From Lineolata rhizophorae (lineage: Eukaryota > Ascomycota > Dothideomycetes > Lineolatales > Lineolataceae): a stretch of 64,000 bases of DNA. Positions 11,147 through 22,397 of this stretch are shown here, piece after piece. The DNA is taken from assembly GCA_010093515.1 (NCBI GenBank), contig MU001690.1, forward strand, positions 1-64,000, read 5' to 3'. The position numbers were made by a program, and so were the translations under genes. Every line of letters begins with the position of its first letter. Within the stretch, counting starts at the first letter, position 1. The notes beneath the pieces are model-generated. The model was not told the origin of the DNA and made no database searches. It was given only the letters and a program-made list of their open reading frames with translations.

Positions 11147-12090
11147 CGTCGGCTCCGTCGAGGGGCGGGCGGTTGTCGTCGGCGCCGCTCGGCCGGGGAG
11201 TTCGCGGGGGGTGGTGGGAGGTGGTGGGAGGTGGCTGTTGCTTGCGGCCCTGGCCAGCGCAGCGCGGGACGAAGGCCGGCCGGCGCAGGAGGAGAGAGAG
11301 GTCGAGGCAAGCGGCCCAGAAGGGTGCGAGCGTCGCGATGCGGGAGGACGGGGAGGGCGTGGGCGGCGGCCAGGCGGCGGCGTTCGGTTGGGCCGGTCCG
11401 AGGTTCGGGGCCGGGCTGCCGCGGCTCAGGGACCTCGCGTCGGCGGCGGAGGCGAGCGTCGGGGCCCGGGGAGAAGAGCGCACGGAACGGCGAAGGCAAC
11501 GGACGGCGGGAGGGAGGAGGCGGAAAGCGGGAAAATGGGGGAGTGGCCGTGGAGCGCGCGAGGAAGAGGTGAGGCAAGTTGTCAGAGTGACGCGATGAGC
11601 GGGCGCCTGGGGGCGGCCGAGTCATGGGATGCAGCCCCAGCCTCAGGCAAGCCGCAGCAAGCCGCAGCAGCGCCACGTCTACCCGGGGCCGGCAACAAAG
11701 GAGACGCGGCGGGAGAAGGATGCTTGGGGCTCTTGCTTCCGGCTCTCCAATTGAAACAGAAAGAGAGAGGGGGTTCGCACTGCACCGATACATGTACACA
11801 AAACTCCGGCCGGGGCGTCCTGCAAAAGCGTTGAGCTGCACGGCGCCGGCCCGCTCGCGTGGGCGGGGCCCGGCCAAGCCTCGGCCCGGCCTGGCTCCGA
11901 AGCCCATCAACCACCACGCGCTGCCCGTCGTCCGCACCCGCCGTCCGCTCCGCCGCCCCGTCTCGCTCCTGTTCCTCCGTCCGTGGCTTCGTCGTTGTAT
12001 TTGTTTGCCTTCTCCCTCCCCGCCTCGCCGGACCCGCAACGCAGGGGCTCGCGAAAGCGGGCGCAGCGCATACCCCCCTCCCCCCCCCCG
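11147..12090. promoter_or_regulatory. Shared divergent promoter region, lipin / FN3 protein
   Basis: The 0.94 kb separate the lipin ATG (minus) from the FN3-protein ATG (plus), so both promoters must lie here. The sequence is very GC-rich and gives long open frames on both strands that lack any family signature. No specific factor site was assigned. Confidence 0.55.
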
Positions 12091-15000
12091 ATGCCGTCGG
12101 ACGTCCTCTTCTGGCCCGGGCAGCCCGCCGCCCCCGCCGCGCCCCCCGCCGTCGCCATGGTCGACAGCCTCGTGCACTCGGCCTCGTGGCTGCCGGCCCT
12201 GTCCGTCTGCGGCGCCGTCCTCTGGCTCTTCTACCGCGCCTACCAGGTGCTGGCCAAGCCGGTCGACGAGCTGGTCAACCTGCTGGGGCTCGAGATGCCG
12301 CCCGCGCCCGTCGTGTCGCTGGCCGCCGTCAAGGCCAACGGCGTCGTGCTGCACTGGAAGCCGCCGGGCCTGCGCGGTTCCGTCGCCAAGTACCAGGTCC
12401 GCCTCAACGGCCACATGGGCATGTCTCCCTTCCCTTCTCTTTTTCGCGCCCCTGCTTCTTCCCCGCAAGAGCGAAGTGCCTGCCTGACTGACTAAACCCC
12501 CCTCGCAGCCGGCGAAGTCTCGTCGAGCGAGACCACCGTCAGCATCACAAACCTCCGCCCCGAGAACTCGTACGTCGTGCGCGTCATCGCCCTCAACTCG
12601 TACCTCTTCCAGGCCGCCAGCGCGCCCATACGCCTGACCACCAAGCCGGCCTCGTCGGGCGAGTGTCTTGGCTCCCAGGATGACGGCCCGACGGCCCGCG
12701 CCGGCGGCGGCGCCGCCGCCGCCGCCAACAAGCCCGACGCCCGCCGCAAATGCTTTGTGCCCCGCGTGGCGCCCTACAAGGCCTTCCTCGAGCCCTCGGC
12801 CTCGACCCTCTCGCCCGCGACGCCCTCGCGCGAGCAGAGCGGCGCGTCGTCGCAGGCACGTCGCAACCTCGGCCGGCGCAACACGCCCTCGACCTCGGAA
12901 CTCAGACAGACGGCGGCGGCAGCAGCAGCACCAGCGTCGAGCGAGACCGCGCCCACGGAGGAGACGGTCAGGGATTTGAGCGACAAGTTGGACGCGCTGC
13001 GGCGTGAAGGCGAGGGCCTGGAGCAACAGAAGGAGGAGGAGGAGCGGAAGCACCTGGGAGATAAGGATGGGCTGACGCAGGAGCGCGAGGAGCTGAGGCA
13101 GAGGCTCAAGGAGAAGGATGACGGTTCGAGAGACCTCAAGAGGCAGGTGGCGGCCGTGGAACGGGGCAACACGGCATCGCAGGCGAAGCGGCTGGCGCAG
13201 GAGAGGCTGCTGCAGGGGAAGCAGGAGGAGCGGAGGAAGCTCAGGAGTGACATCGAGAAGTGGGAGAGGGAGATGGAGGGCATGGCGGCGGAGATGGAAC
13301 GGGTGGGGAAGGAGAGGGAAGAGTGTTCGAAAAAAGGCGAGGAGGATGTGAAGAAGCTGCAAGAGGAGCACGCCAAGGCGTTGAAGAAGAACAAGGAGCT
13401 GGAAGAAGAGCTGCACGAGCTCGGGTTGAAGACGAAGAAGCTGGAGGAGGAAAGGGCCGAGGCCGAGGCTGCCGGCGTCTCCCACGGCGACCAAATGCAG
13501 AACCAGGAGTTCGACGAGGAAACCCGCCGCATGCAGGAGCGCTGCAGTCAGTTGCAGAACCAGCTCGACGGGGCCCGCGCCATCCAGCAACAGACGATCG
13601 ACGCCTATCACCAGGCGCTCAATAGCTTCGAGTTTCTATCTCAGCGCCGGACGAGCCAGCCTCATATGTACGGTCCGACGCCAACCCTGGGGAACCCCAT
13701 CACGCGCCGCAACAGCCAACGCCGCAGACGAGGCGACAGCGGCCGCGGCGAGCTCTCGGCGGGAACGGGCTCGGGCGGTGGACCCTTCACAGCAACCGCC
13801 GGCGGCGGCAACTACAACAACACCAACAACAACAACAATAACAGCAGCAGCGTGTCTAGCATCTCGCCGATCCTGCCGTCGTCATCGTCGTCGCCGCCCG
13901 GCTTCGCCAACTTCCCCAACATGGTCACGCTCGGCTCGAGCAGCCGCGCGGCGACCAGCAGCTCCATGTCGCAGTCGGACGTGGACGCCTTCACGGGCGG
14001 CGCGCTCATGAGCCCCACGACGGCCGACTCGCTCCTGCCGTCCGACTTGCTCGGCGACGAGACGGACACGGACCAGGACGACGGTGGCCAAGGCGGCAAG
14101 CCGTCGGCGTCGTCGGTGTCGGCGTCGGCGCCGGCGTCGGCCGCCATTGAGCGCGACCGCGAGAACAAGCGCGCGAGCTCCGGCTCCGTCATGCAGGCCG
14201 CAACGCTGCCGGGCCTCGGCGCGCTCCCCGGCCTCGGCGCCCCCCAGACGCTCGAGCACGCCACGCAGAGCCCCTCGTCGCCCATCTCGGTGCAGAGCCG
14301 CTCGCCGTCCGTCTTCGCCAGCCCGCGCGACAGCGCGAGCCACCTGGGCGGCTTTGGCAGCGCCGCGGCCGATGCGGCGGCGGACGGCAGCGACCGCAAG
14401 TCGATCCGCTCGACGACGAGCGCGTCGTCGCGCAACGTGCCGGGCGCCGGCGTCGGCGGCGCCGTCCTGCACCATACCAGCCGCTTCACGAGCATCTTCG
14501 GCTTCAACAGGCAGCGCGGAAAGACGCTCGACTCGGACGGGGCCGGAGGCCCCGCGCTAGGCTCGCTCAAGCCGTCGCAGAGCCACTCCTTCCCGCGCGA
14601 GATGCCGTCGGCCGTGGGCGCGGCGCCGTCGGCCGACGCGACGGCCGCCGCCGCCGCCGGGGCGCTCGAGCCCATCGGGACGAACCCGCGCCGCCGTGGC
14701 TCGCACTCGGGACGCTGGATGCTGGACTCGGGCTTGAATCCCTTCACCAAGTCGTTAAGCAGAGGGGGGACGGCGGCCGGGGCCGTGGCCTCGGGTCACC
14801 ACCAGCACCAGCACCAGCACCATCACCATCACGCATCGGACACGACCAGGGCGGCCCTCGGCGACGCGCCCGCCATAGGCAGCTCCTCCTCGATCGACGC
14901 GGCGCCCGGCGCCGGCGACGTCTACGACGACGACGACGACGCCTCCTTGCCCGCCTCGTCGCGCCGCCGCGGCTTCAAGCCCTTCTCGTTCCGCGGCACC

Positions 15001-16596
15001 GGCGCCGACCCCTGGCGCGGCGCCTGGTTCTCCGCCGCCCCCGCGACAGCCAACAACGGTGACAGGTCGTCGTCGCCACCGCCACCGCCGCCCCAGCAGC
15101 AGCAGCAGACGCGGCGTACCACGCCTACGACGGCGGCGCAGCCGCGGCCGCAGTCCACGGCGTCGTTCGATGGCGCGGTGGGCGTCGGCGCCGGCGGCGC
15201 GCCCTTGCCCCGCCCGTCGTCGGAGAGCCAGCGCCTCTTCGGCTGGCCCGGCAGCGGCGGCGGCGGCGGCGGCAGTCTAGCGGCCGTGGGGGCCTTCGGC
15301 GGCGCGGGCAGTAGGCATCCGAGTCGCCGGCCGTCGACGCAGTATAGCATCGGGCCGGACATAGGGCTATTGGAGGCGGCGGCGGCGGTGGCGGCGGACG
15401 GGACGGCGGCGGCGGGAGGGTTGCCGCCGGGCGCCGAGCAGGAGGGCATGATGAAGCCGAGACAGGCGCCTATCGGGACGCGGCCGAGCTCGTCGGCGGC
15501 GGCACAGGCGGCAGCGGCACAGGCACAAGCACAGGCACAGGCGAGCTTTTCGGGGCAGCAGCGGCAGGCGCAGGCGCAGGTGGAGCAGTACATCGAGCCG
15601 GAGACGCCGCCGTCGCGGCAGCGGCAGCAAGGGCCAGCCAAGTCGTCGTCGGTCAAGCTGAACCCGGCGGCGCCTAACTTTAAGAGCTTCTTCGGGAAGA
15701 GGGATAAGTCTGGGGCTGGGGGCAGCGGCGGGAGCGCGGACGCCAAGGCCGAGAAGGCTGGTGAGAAGGATAGGAAGGAAGAGAAGGAGAGGGAGAAGGC
15801 GGTCGTGGCCGCTCCTCCTGCTCCCCCTTCCCAGCCCGAAACCCCCACCGCGCTAGCAGAGTCCCCCACGACACCCGGACCCGGACCGGGCCCCGCAGCA
15901 CCACCACCACTGCAACCGCAGCCACAACCACCGTCCTCTTCCTCGCCCCCCGACTCGCGCAAGTCCCGCAGCGACGCCCGCTCCTTCTCGACCCTGGCCG
16001 AGTCGGAGCGCGAGCGCGACTCGCTCGAGCGCAGCGCGTCGCACACGCCGTCGGAGCCGACGGCCGCCGCCGCCGCCCCGTCGCCCCTAACCCCCTCCAT
16101 CAGCGCCTCCACCGCGAGCAACAAGGAGTCCCTCATGCAGAAGCTGAGCAGGAAGTCTAGCTCCGGCAAGTTCAACTTCCCGGCTAAGTTCGGCGCCGCG
16201 AGCAAGGAGAAGAAAGCTGCTGCTGCTGCGGCGGCGGCGGCGCAGGCGCAGGCGCAGGCGGAGAGGGCCCAGGGAGCGGGCGATGGAGCGGGGGTGGACG
16301 AGGGGACGGCGGCGGAGGAGGAGGGGCTGGGCGCGGAGACGTCGGGGGGGTTGGGCAGGAGCGCGGATGGCGTGGTGGGGGCGGGCGGGAGCCGCGCGAG
16401 CGGGCTGAGCTGGAGCTCGTTGAAGAGGAGGGGGAAGAGGGGGGGTGGGGAGAGGGAGAAGGGGAGGGAGAAGGGGAGGGAGAAGGGGAGGGAGAGGGAG
16501 AAGGCGAAGACGCCGAGCTTGAATGAGAGTTTGACGAGTGCGGAGACGGCGGGGGAGGGCGACGAGGAGGGCGATGAGGAGGAGGGGAGGGCGTAG
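12091..16596 (+). CDS. Membrane-anchored fibronectin-III / coiled-coil protein, 1471 aa
   Basis: Two exons: 12091-12418 and 12509-16596. The junction needs a GC-AG intron (donor G|GCATGT at 12419, acceptor CTCGCAG) because only that phase joins YQVRLNGHM to AGEVSSSETTV inside the FN3 fold. Order: a hydrophobic segment at about residues 25-50 (WLPALSVCGAVLWLFYRAY), an FN3 domain at about 70-155, a charged coiled coil at about 260-480, then roughly 1,000 residues of low-complexity Ser/Ala/Gly/Gln-rich sequence with a His run near 870 and basic Ser-rich patches (KLSRKSSSGKFNFPAKFG) near the end. The ATG at 12157 is an alternative start. Architecture suggests a scaffold tethered to a membrane. 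I know no characterised counterpart and assign no function. Confidence 0.8.
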
Positions 16597-17639
16597 GGAG
16601 GGCGTGGATTGGCTGTTGTGGTGCAAAGCGGGGTCGGGTGTGGAGGACGTGTCTTTAGTCTAGGCGGTAGCTGATAGGGGGTGTGTGAGATGCGTGTGAG
16701 AGTAGTGTTTGTGGGTGCAGTCGTCTCGGTGGTTAAGTTAGGACGGCAAATTTATGACGCCGTTTCTAAATGGGAGAACATGGGGCCAAGGATGATGCTA
16801 AGAGTAGCTACAAAGCGGTATGAAGCTTAGATGTGTCATGATGTTGAGGATGTGTATGTGGAAATGGACGGGCGGACTTGTGTTGGTGGTATGGAATAGC
16901 CTTGCTGCCACGCACTGTTGGAGGAGGGGGGATATTCTTTCTAGTTGTGATTGCCTTCAAACATTCGGTCTTTGCGTGCAGCGCTAGGTCTGCCTTGGCG
17001 TTTTTGTGGCTGCAAAATATATCCGAGTATATGAAGTCACTTTTTTGAATAGCCGGCATTTATACCGTATAAGACAAGTCAAGGAGGGCTATAAATGCCA
17101 ATGTAGACGCATGCCGCCCACTGGTCTGTTGAAGGGCGTTGACGCGACACTCCATAGCGAACGCTTATAATGAGGCGTAGCAAGGCTCAGACTCCTAACA
17201 CTCACCTCCTTGCCATCGTCTTAGTACGCTCGTCTTAGCATTCTGGTCTGCTATCTCGTCTCCAGAAACAGCCTCCTCGGACTGCAGACAGTGGCCCCTG
17301 GTATCCCGCACGAGCAGGCCGATATAGTACCGTAGTGCTGGCAAGAGGACGGCAAGGCCGAAGTTGACCGAGCTGACCCGTCTCGCGCCAAGGCGGTGGA
17401 AACGGTGTTAGCTACTACGGCGACTTCCCATCGCTCCCCCGAGGCGCCCGAACCCTGTAAAACAGTCGAAACTAAACATCTCGTCGATTTCGCCAGCCCA
17501 GCATCGCCGCCGTCCACGGGCTCAACGACGATAGGGAGCATACCCGGACGGCCGCGAAGAGCGGCGTCTGCTGGCTCGGTCGCCCGCCGCTGCGGCTTAG
17601 ATTCCTCCCCCTGGCGCGGATCCTCGCCTGGGGTTACAA
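16597..17639. other. Intergenic region; boundary of a decayed island
   Basis: The first few hundred bases are 3' flank of the FN3 gene. Base composition falls from strongly GC-rich to mixed after about 16,750. The part from about 17,250 may hold further remains of the neighbouring broken NLR-like gene, but nothing readable was recognised. Confidence 0.5.
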
Positions 17640-18800
17640 TCCGAGCACGATGTCCTTGTAGGATGATTGTACGGCTGCAGCTCCTACCTTTCTCCGTTTT
17701 CTTGGGCGAACTTACAGCAAAACCCTCTTTTCCCGGACCCCCCAGACTCCTGCTATCTCAAAGCGTCGTTGATGGCGCGTACCGGCGCATCCATTTTCTC
17801 CCGAGAGCGCTTTCTCTGCTAGACTCGACGTATCTTTACGTCCAGCGAAGATGTCGCTCGCTGCTTGCGGCGTGAAGAAGTGCTCGTTGCGTTGCTTCTC
17901 GCGTGGTCTTAGAGGCTGATGGTAGGGGGTTCGTTGTCGTTCTGGACGTCGAAGATTGTTCTAGTCAGCTCGGGAGCTTCGTGTGACCAAGACTTAAGGA
18001 GTGAATCTGAAGCACGTCGCCATCTCGCAGCGATGACGGGGAGCGCTTCGCGACAATATCGTATTAGCGCGGCGGTTACCCGGTCGACTGTAGCCCTGAG
18101 AATTGAACCATTTGATCATGGGTGGCATGTATCCCGGACCTCTCAGTGTTGTCAATGTTCGGAACTGCGGACAACACTCCGACCACTGGTTCAACAGGAT
18201 TGCCTATCTCGAGAGGAATTTGTTCCCAGAAGGGAGAAAAAGTAGAACTGTTCTATCAAAGACGAAATGAGGTCGGTGCTCGTTTGTGGAGCTTCGGGGT
18301 CCTTCTCAATCGCTAACAGAAGTTCGCCTTCGGACTTATTCCGCGTATGCTGCTGAGGCCGTGACCTCGAGTTCAATAGTCACTTCGTTTTGTCCGCTCG
18401 ATTGTGCGGCATTCCGAAGAAAAGGACTGCAAACGTGGAGATGCAGTTGGAGTATGGATGCTCGAGGTTTCTAGATGTTCTCGTGGACGAGTACATCAAA
18501 GGCCACTTCACTAGGAGGCCCCCAAGACCGTGGAAGACGAAGATGATAGGCCTTTGGGTCCGATCTCCGAGAGAACAATCAGTTACTACCTGGTTCTGCA
18601 TCCTCTCGACACAACTTCCACCATCGGCGAGAATACTTGCACACCATAGCCGTACGTCGGGACGTGAGCGACGGTAACTTCCTAAGGCAACGGATCCCGA
18701 AGCCACAAGACGTTCTTGCGATGTGACTTAGTAACGCAAGAGCCAGCTCTATCGCCATTCAATTCATAAGCTACTACGATGCTATTTTGTGTGTTAGTGA
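17640..18800 (-). pseudogene. Broken NLR-like gene: SesB-type alpha/beta hydrolase + NB-ARC
   Basis: On the minus strand, pieces in different frames spell a known fungal architecture in the right order. From high to low coordinate: NVLWLRDPLP (about 18,680), RPIIFVFHGLGGLLVK and ISTFAVLFFGMPHN (about 18,400-18,580), a stretch resembling the end of a SesB-like hydrolase domain including RYCREALPVIAARWRRASDSLLKSW (about 17,970-18,080), then AASDIFAGRKD and RRFEIAGVWG (about 17,720-17,870), which match the entry to an NB-ARC domain and its P-loop region. SesB plus NB-ARC is a standard layout of fungal NOD-like receptors. The copy is clearly broken at many places and no full-length frame exists. 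It sits in a mixed-GC island beside a broken P450, consistent with an accessory region. Confidence 0.7.
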
Positions 18801-20079
18801 CTCTCAACACGTTTCTAGGGAGAGGGGGGAAGCGAGCCGTACTCGACCATCACTCCACTACTGTCTCAGCAGGACGGATTGCCATAACTCGAGATGTCGT
18901 CCAGTCGTGTCAACCCAGTTTGATGCATGGTAGCCCTTTTGCGCCTTTCCCAAGGCAGTCGAAGCCTAGTGAAGAGCGTGAAATGGTCATCATACTACGA
19001 TGGAATTAAACGAGCTTGCGACAGAACTGCGTCATTAAAATGAAGGCTGACGAGTCGGAATGAGACAAATCAGTCCAAAGAGCACTAGAATATTGGGAAC
19101 CAACGAAGTCGCGCACGAGTAAAGGATCTGAGACACCGACAAAGCAAAGGGAAGCATAGTGCACGCCTCCTCCCACAGCGTTAAACCAAGCCTGCGTGGC
19201 AAAGGCTGAGAACGTTCTGCAGAACGAATTCCCGCAGATGGAGCGTAGAACAAGGAGGCGCGGCCCGGGACGACGTGGGACGAGTTCGGCGCGGTCGCCT
19301 CGCAGTGCGGATCATGTTTCGACGCCTTGTCTTGCATGTTCGTCCGGACGCTGGCATAGATATAGCTAGGAAGGTTAAGTCGGCGCTGATTGGCCAAGGC
19401 GAGCCTCATAGCAGTGTACGAAGCACGGAGAGCCGTGCCGCACTCATCTGAAGTGGCTATTAGGGAGGCGAACAAGCCGCTATCTAATTAGATATACGGT
19501 TTGTTGAACCGACACCCTTTTCGCGGCAGTGCGCGTAGGCCTAGAAGCGGGCAAAAGAGCCGCTGTGGGTGCGGGAGGATATTTGGGATGGTGGCAGCGT
19601 CTATCCATCTCTTAAAATGCCAACTTCGCCTCGAGATTGCGATTTGAAAGAAGCAGTTCACTCGTTCGAATTTGCAATCTGTTCTTGTACCATAAAGAAT
19701 GAGCTGGCAATTCATCTCATCGCTGAGCTCCGTGTTGCTTGTAATTGGCGCCCTCTTATATCAACTGGCCAAGCGATATCTCAAATATCGAGTGAGAACT
19801 CAAGGCTTCTAATAGCCCCACTTTTTGAAGTGCGTAGTGAACTAAGGCGTACGTTGGTCGGTGTTGCTTTCAGCGTCCGTCATAGCTGTCAGCTACCACA
19901 AAAACTCCCTACCAAATAGCTACTAGGCATAGACCGAATTAAAGGCCTGTAGGAGTCTGATGCAGAAGGACGTCTCCTAGCCTGTTTGTGTTCCATCGCT
20001 GTGAATTACGAGCCTTGGAATAATCTGCACCAGTACTTACTAGTTAGACCGTAGGCCTATCACGTCTTGCGCCCTATAA
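18801..20079. other. Intergenic region inside the decayed island
   Basis: About 1.3 kb with no recognisable domain on either strand. The frame at 19,035-19,475 (minus) is open but has no family character. It may include lost 5' ends of the two flanking broken genes. Confidence 0.5.
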
Positions 20080-21071
20080 ATGTGGTCTCTTCTGTCCACG
20101 AACTACAGAGGGGACTTTTTCAGCAATTTTCATAACTTCCATTCTGCCTACATTTGTCCTGTTGTCGACTAGATCGCTACCAAAAGATTACTGCTTCGGC
20201 GAGCGACACAGCGTTTTCGCGTCTCTCCTAGCTAATGGCATTTTCACCTAGGAGGTTCCGCACGAAGGCCTTCCCGCGAAATGCTGTATAAGTAGTTCGT
20301 TCGGACTCAGTATCAAAGCCTCGATCATATCCGCGAACACAGACAATCTAATTTGCCGATTTCCCACTAACGGCGCAGTCGACTTGCAGCCGCTTCTCTT
20401 CAGCCTGACACTCGACACTACAACACTGCTCTTCAGCGAGTCAGTCTACAGCCTCAAGGCGACCATGGATGAGCGGGAGGTAAAGACAAATGTCGCGTTG
20501 CTGAAAGCTTCGACATAGCACAGGAGGGACTGGCGAAACGATTCCAGATCGCCCGTACCACAACCTTCACATTCCTCCAGAAATCAGACGTGCATGTTCC
20601 ACGGTGCACGAGTACCTGGAAGGATACATCAGGCGGAGGAACTTGAGGAAGCAGAAGAGCGAGGATACCTCGAAACTGTTTGGCTTCATCAATCAGGTTG
20701 CAGACGAATCGACAAGTGACGAGGATCTTCGAGGTCAGCTTCTCAACGAGCTCCTAGCTGGACGGGACACGACCGCGTACTGTCACCTCGCCCATCCCAA
20801 TCCGCCGCGGCGAGCTCGTCGTTTTCTCGCAGTAGGTCAACTGCCGGATGCGCAGCCTGTACGGTGGCGACTGCGACGACTTTCGGCCGGAGCGGTGGAA
20901 GACGGGCGAGCTAGCCGAATCGGCTGGGGCTATTTTCCGTTCAAGGGCGGGCCGCGGACGTATCTGGGGCCAGGACTTCGCCCTCATGGACACCTCGTAT
21001 GCTGTCATACGGGTCATGCAGGCGCGTGCGGACATGAGCCTGCCGCAAGGAGAGAAGATCGAACCACCTTA
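20080..21071 (+). pseudogene. Broken CYP52-like cytochrome P450
   Basis: Segments read in order on the plus strand match a fungal microsomal P450 of the alkane/fatty-acid hydroxylase type: KDYCFGERHSVFASLLANG (about 20,180-20,240), VDLQPLLFSLTLDTTTLLF (about 20,380-20,440), EYLEGYIRRRNLRK and LLNELLAGRDTTAY (the I-helix oxygen-binding motif, about 20,755-20,780), then GGDCDDFRPERW (the PERF region, about 20,865) and FPFKGGPRTYLG (the heme-loop region, about 20,937). The residue that should be the heme-ligating cysteine reads Tyr, the stretch between I-helix and PERF region is much too short (K-helix missing), and frame changes and stops occur. It is therefore non-functional. It ends tail-to-tail with egd1. 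Confidence 0.8.
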
Positions 21072-21534
21072 GACTCAAAAGCAGTTCATTACCCTGTTAT
21101 TGCTTAGCGCGAATAGATGCCGAGTACAGATTACACGAACAGGTGGTAATTTGTAAAGGAAGAGGACGTGAATTCGCTGCCTCGGAAATAGAAGGTTTTC
21201 ATCTCCTCAAATGGCCAAATCGTTGCTGGATATGGAATTGATGCGCATGTGGGAATCATGATCACTTTTATTTTTCTCCAAGTAGGATCGTATTATACAA
21301 CGCAGCCTAGTCCAGTAAGCCTGGTATATCCTTAAAAAGAGACCCACGAAGAGAGAAGACGCAGACAGTTGTTGAATCTCTTTAGCGCTTGAGAGCGCAA
21401 GGCTTTGTACTACGTTAGACTTCTCCGTGCCGCCCGCCAGTTTCTCAGTGGACTTCGTCGCGGTGGTCGCAATTTCGCGCACGATTTGTCCTAGAACACG
21501 CCACGAAGACCGTCCACTCGTCGGTAAGGTCCGC
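21072..21534. other. 3' intergenic region, P450 relic / egd1
   Basis: About 460 bases. It should contain the 3' UTR of egd1 (minus strand). No gene or RNA was recognised. Confidence 0.55.
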
Positions 21535-22397
21535 TTACTCGACGTCCGCCTCCTTCTTGCCCTCGAAATTTCCGCCCTCGACCAAATCAGGGATGTCGTC
21601 GTCATCGTCGTCATCCTTCTTGTCATCACCCTTCTCCTTCTGCATGCTCTGGTAGCTCTCGGCGAGCTTGCGGAGCGACGCCAGCGAGTCGGGCCCAAGC
21701 TGGTTGAGGATGCCGGGAACCAATTCCGTGAGTTCCTTGTCCTCACCGTTACCGTAGATGGCAAACGTGTTCGCGGGAACCGAGGCATGGACTGTTTAGA
21801 GCTTTCGTGTTAGAAGATGAGGTGCACCATCGCAAACGCTTGATCTCGACTCACCCTTGGGCGCAGAGAAATGAATAACGTTGCCGTCGCTCTTGAACAT
21901 ATTGACTTCCTCAATGGCCTGGATCGGCTGCACATTGAGCTTCTTCAATGATGCTTGCAGCTTCTTGTCATCGGTTCCACTACTCTTGTGCACTTTCTTG
22001 ACCTTGCGCCGTGGTGTGCCCTTGCCACTGATATTGAGGAACGCATTGTCAGCGATATTTGCTCCTAGGCTGCTACACCCATTGCCCCCCAACATTGGAG
22101 ATAGGCCGATTGCGATACTCAAAATGGGTTGGCGGGCCATCCCCAAGAGGCTTTCCTTTCGCCATTCCCTGGGGGTGACGGCATTGAGGACGGCAAACAG
22201 TCGAATAAACATAATAGAAGGCTTCTTACCCTAAAATCAATGCGTTAGCCACATGCTCCAGCGGGACTGCCGTGGACTCTGGCAGTCGTTGCCGGCGCGC
22301 AGAGCCGGACCCAGATCGCGCATCCATTGGACGTAGAGGACAATTACGTACCGATGCGCACCTGCTGTTGCATTCGTGCCAGCTTGGCCTGATCCAT
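21535..22397 (-). CDS. egd1: Nascent polypeptide-associated complex subunit beta, 158 aa
   Basis: NAC-beta binds emerging polypeptides at the ribosome exit with the alpha subunit. Exons on the minus strand: 22397-22352 ([15 protein letters not shown] plus one base), 22230 alone, 22027-21855 ([17 protein letters not shown] and on), and 21791-21535. Only this arrangement yields the invariant [12 protein letters not shown] core. The ribosome-binding RRKVKKV motif, the NAC domain (about 35-100) and an acidic [11 protein letters not shown] tail are all present, at the usual length. The single-base exon 22230 lies between TTTTAG and GTAAGA. Intron 1 (22351-22231, 121 nt) has a GCTAAC branch site; intron 2 (22229-22028, 202 nt) has CTGAC; intron 3 is 63 nt. 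Skipping the base would shift the frame. Gene identity is certain; the microexon is inferred from frame and splice signals. Confidence 0.93.
22230..22230 (-). other. egd1: Predicted one-nucleotide exon of egd1
   Basis: A single G on the minus strand, bounded upstream by the acceptor TTTTAG (22236-22231) and downstream by the donor GTAAGA (22229-22224). It completes the glycine codon GG|T between exon 1 (phase 1) and exon 3 (which starts with T before GGC AAG). An equivalent view is a nested intron pair in which removing the first intron creates the donor context of the second. Confidence 0.7.

Noticed and set aside
11077-13611. An 844-codon minus-strand frame
   Set aside because: It overlaps the lipin first exon, the promoter and the FN3 coding exons, and is Leu/Arg-rich without any family motif. 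It is a GC shadow.
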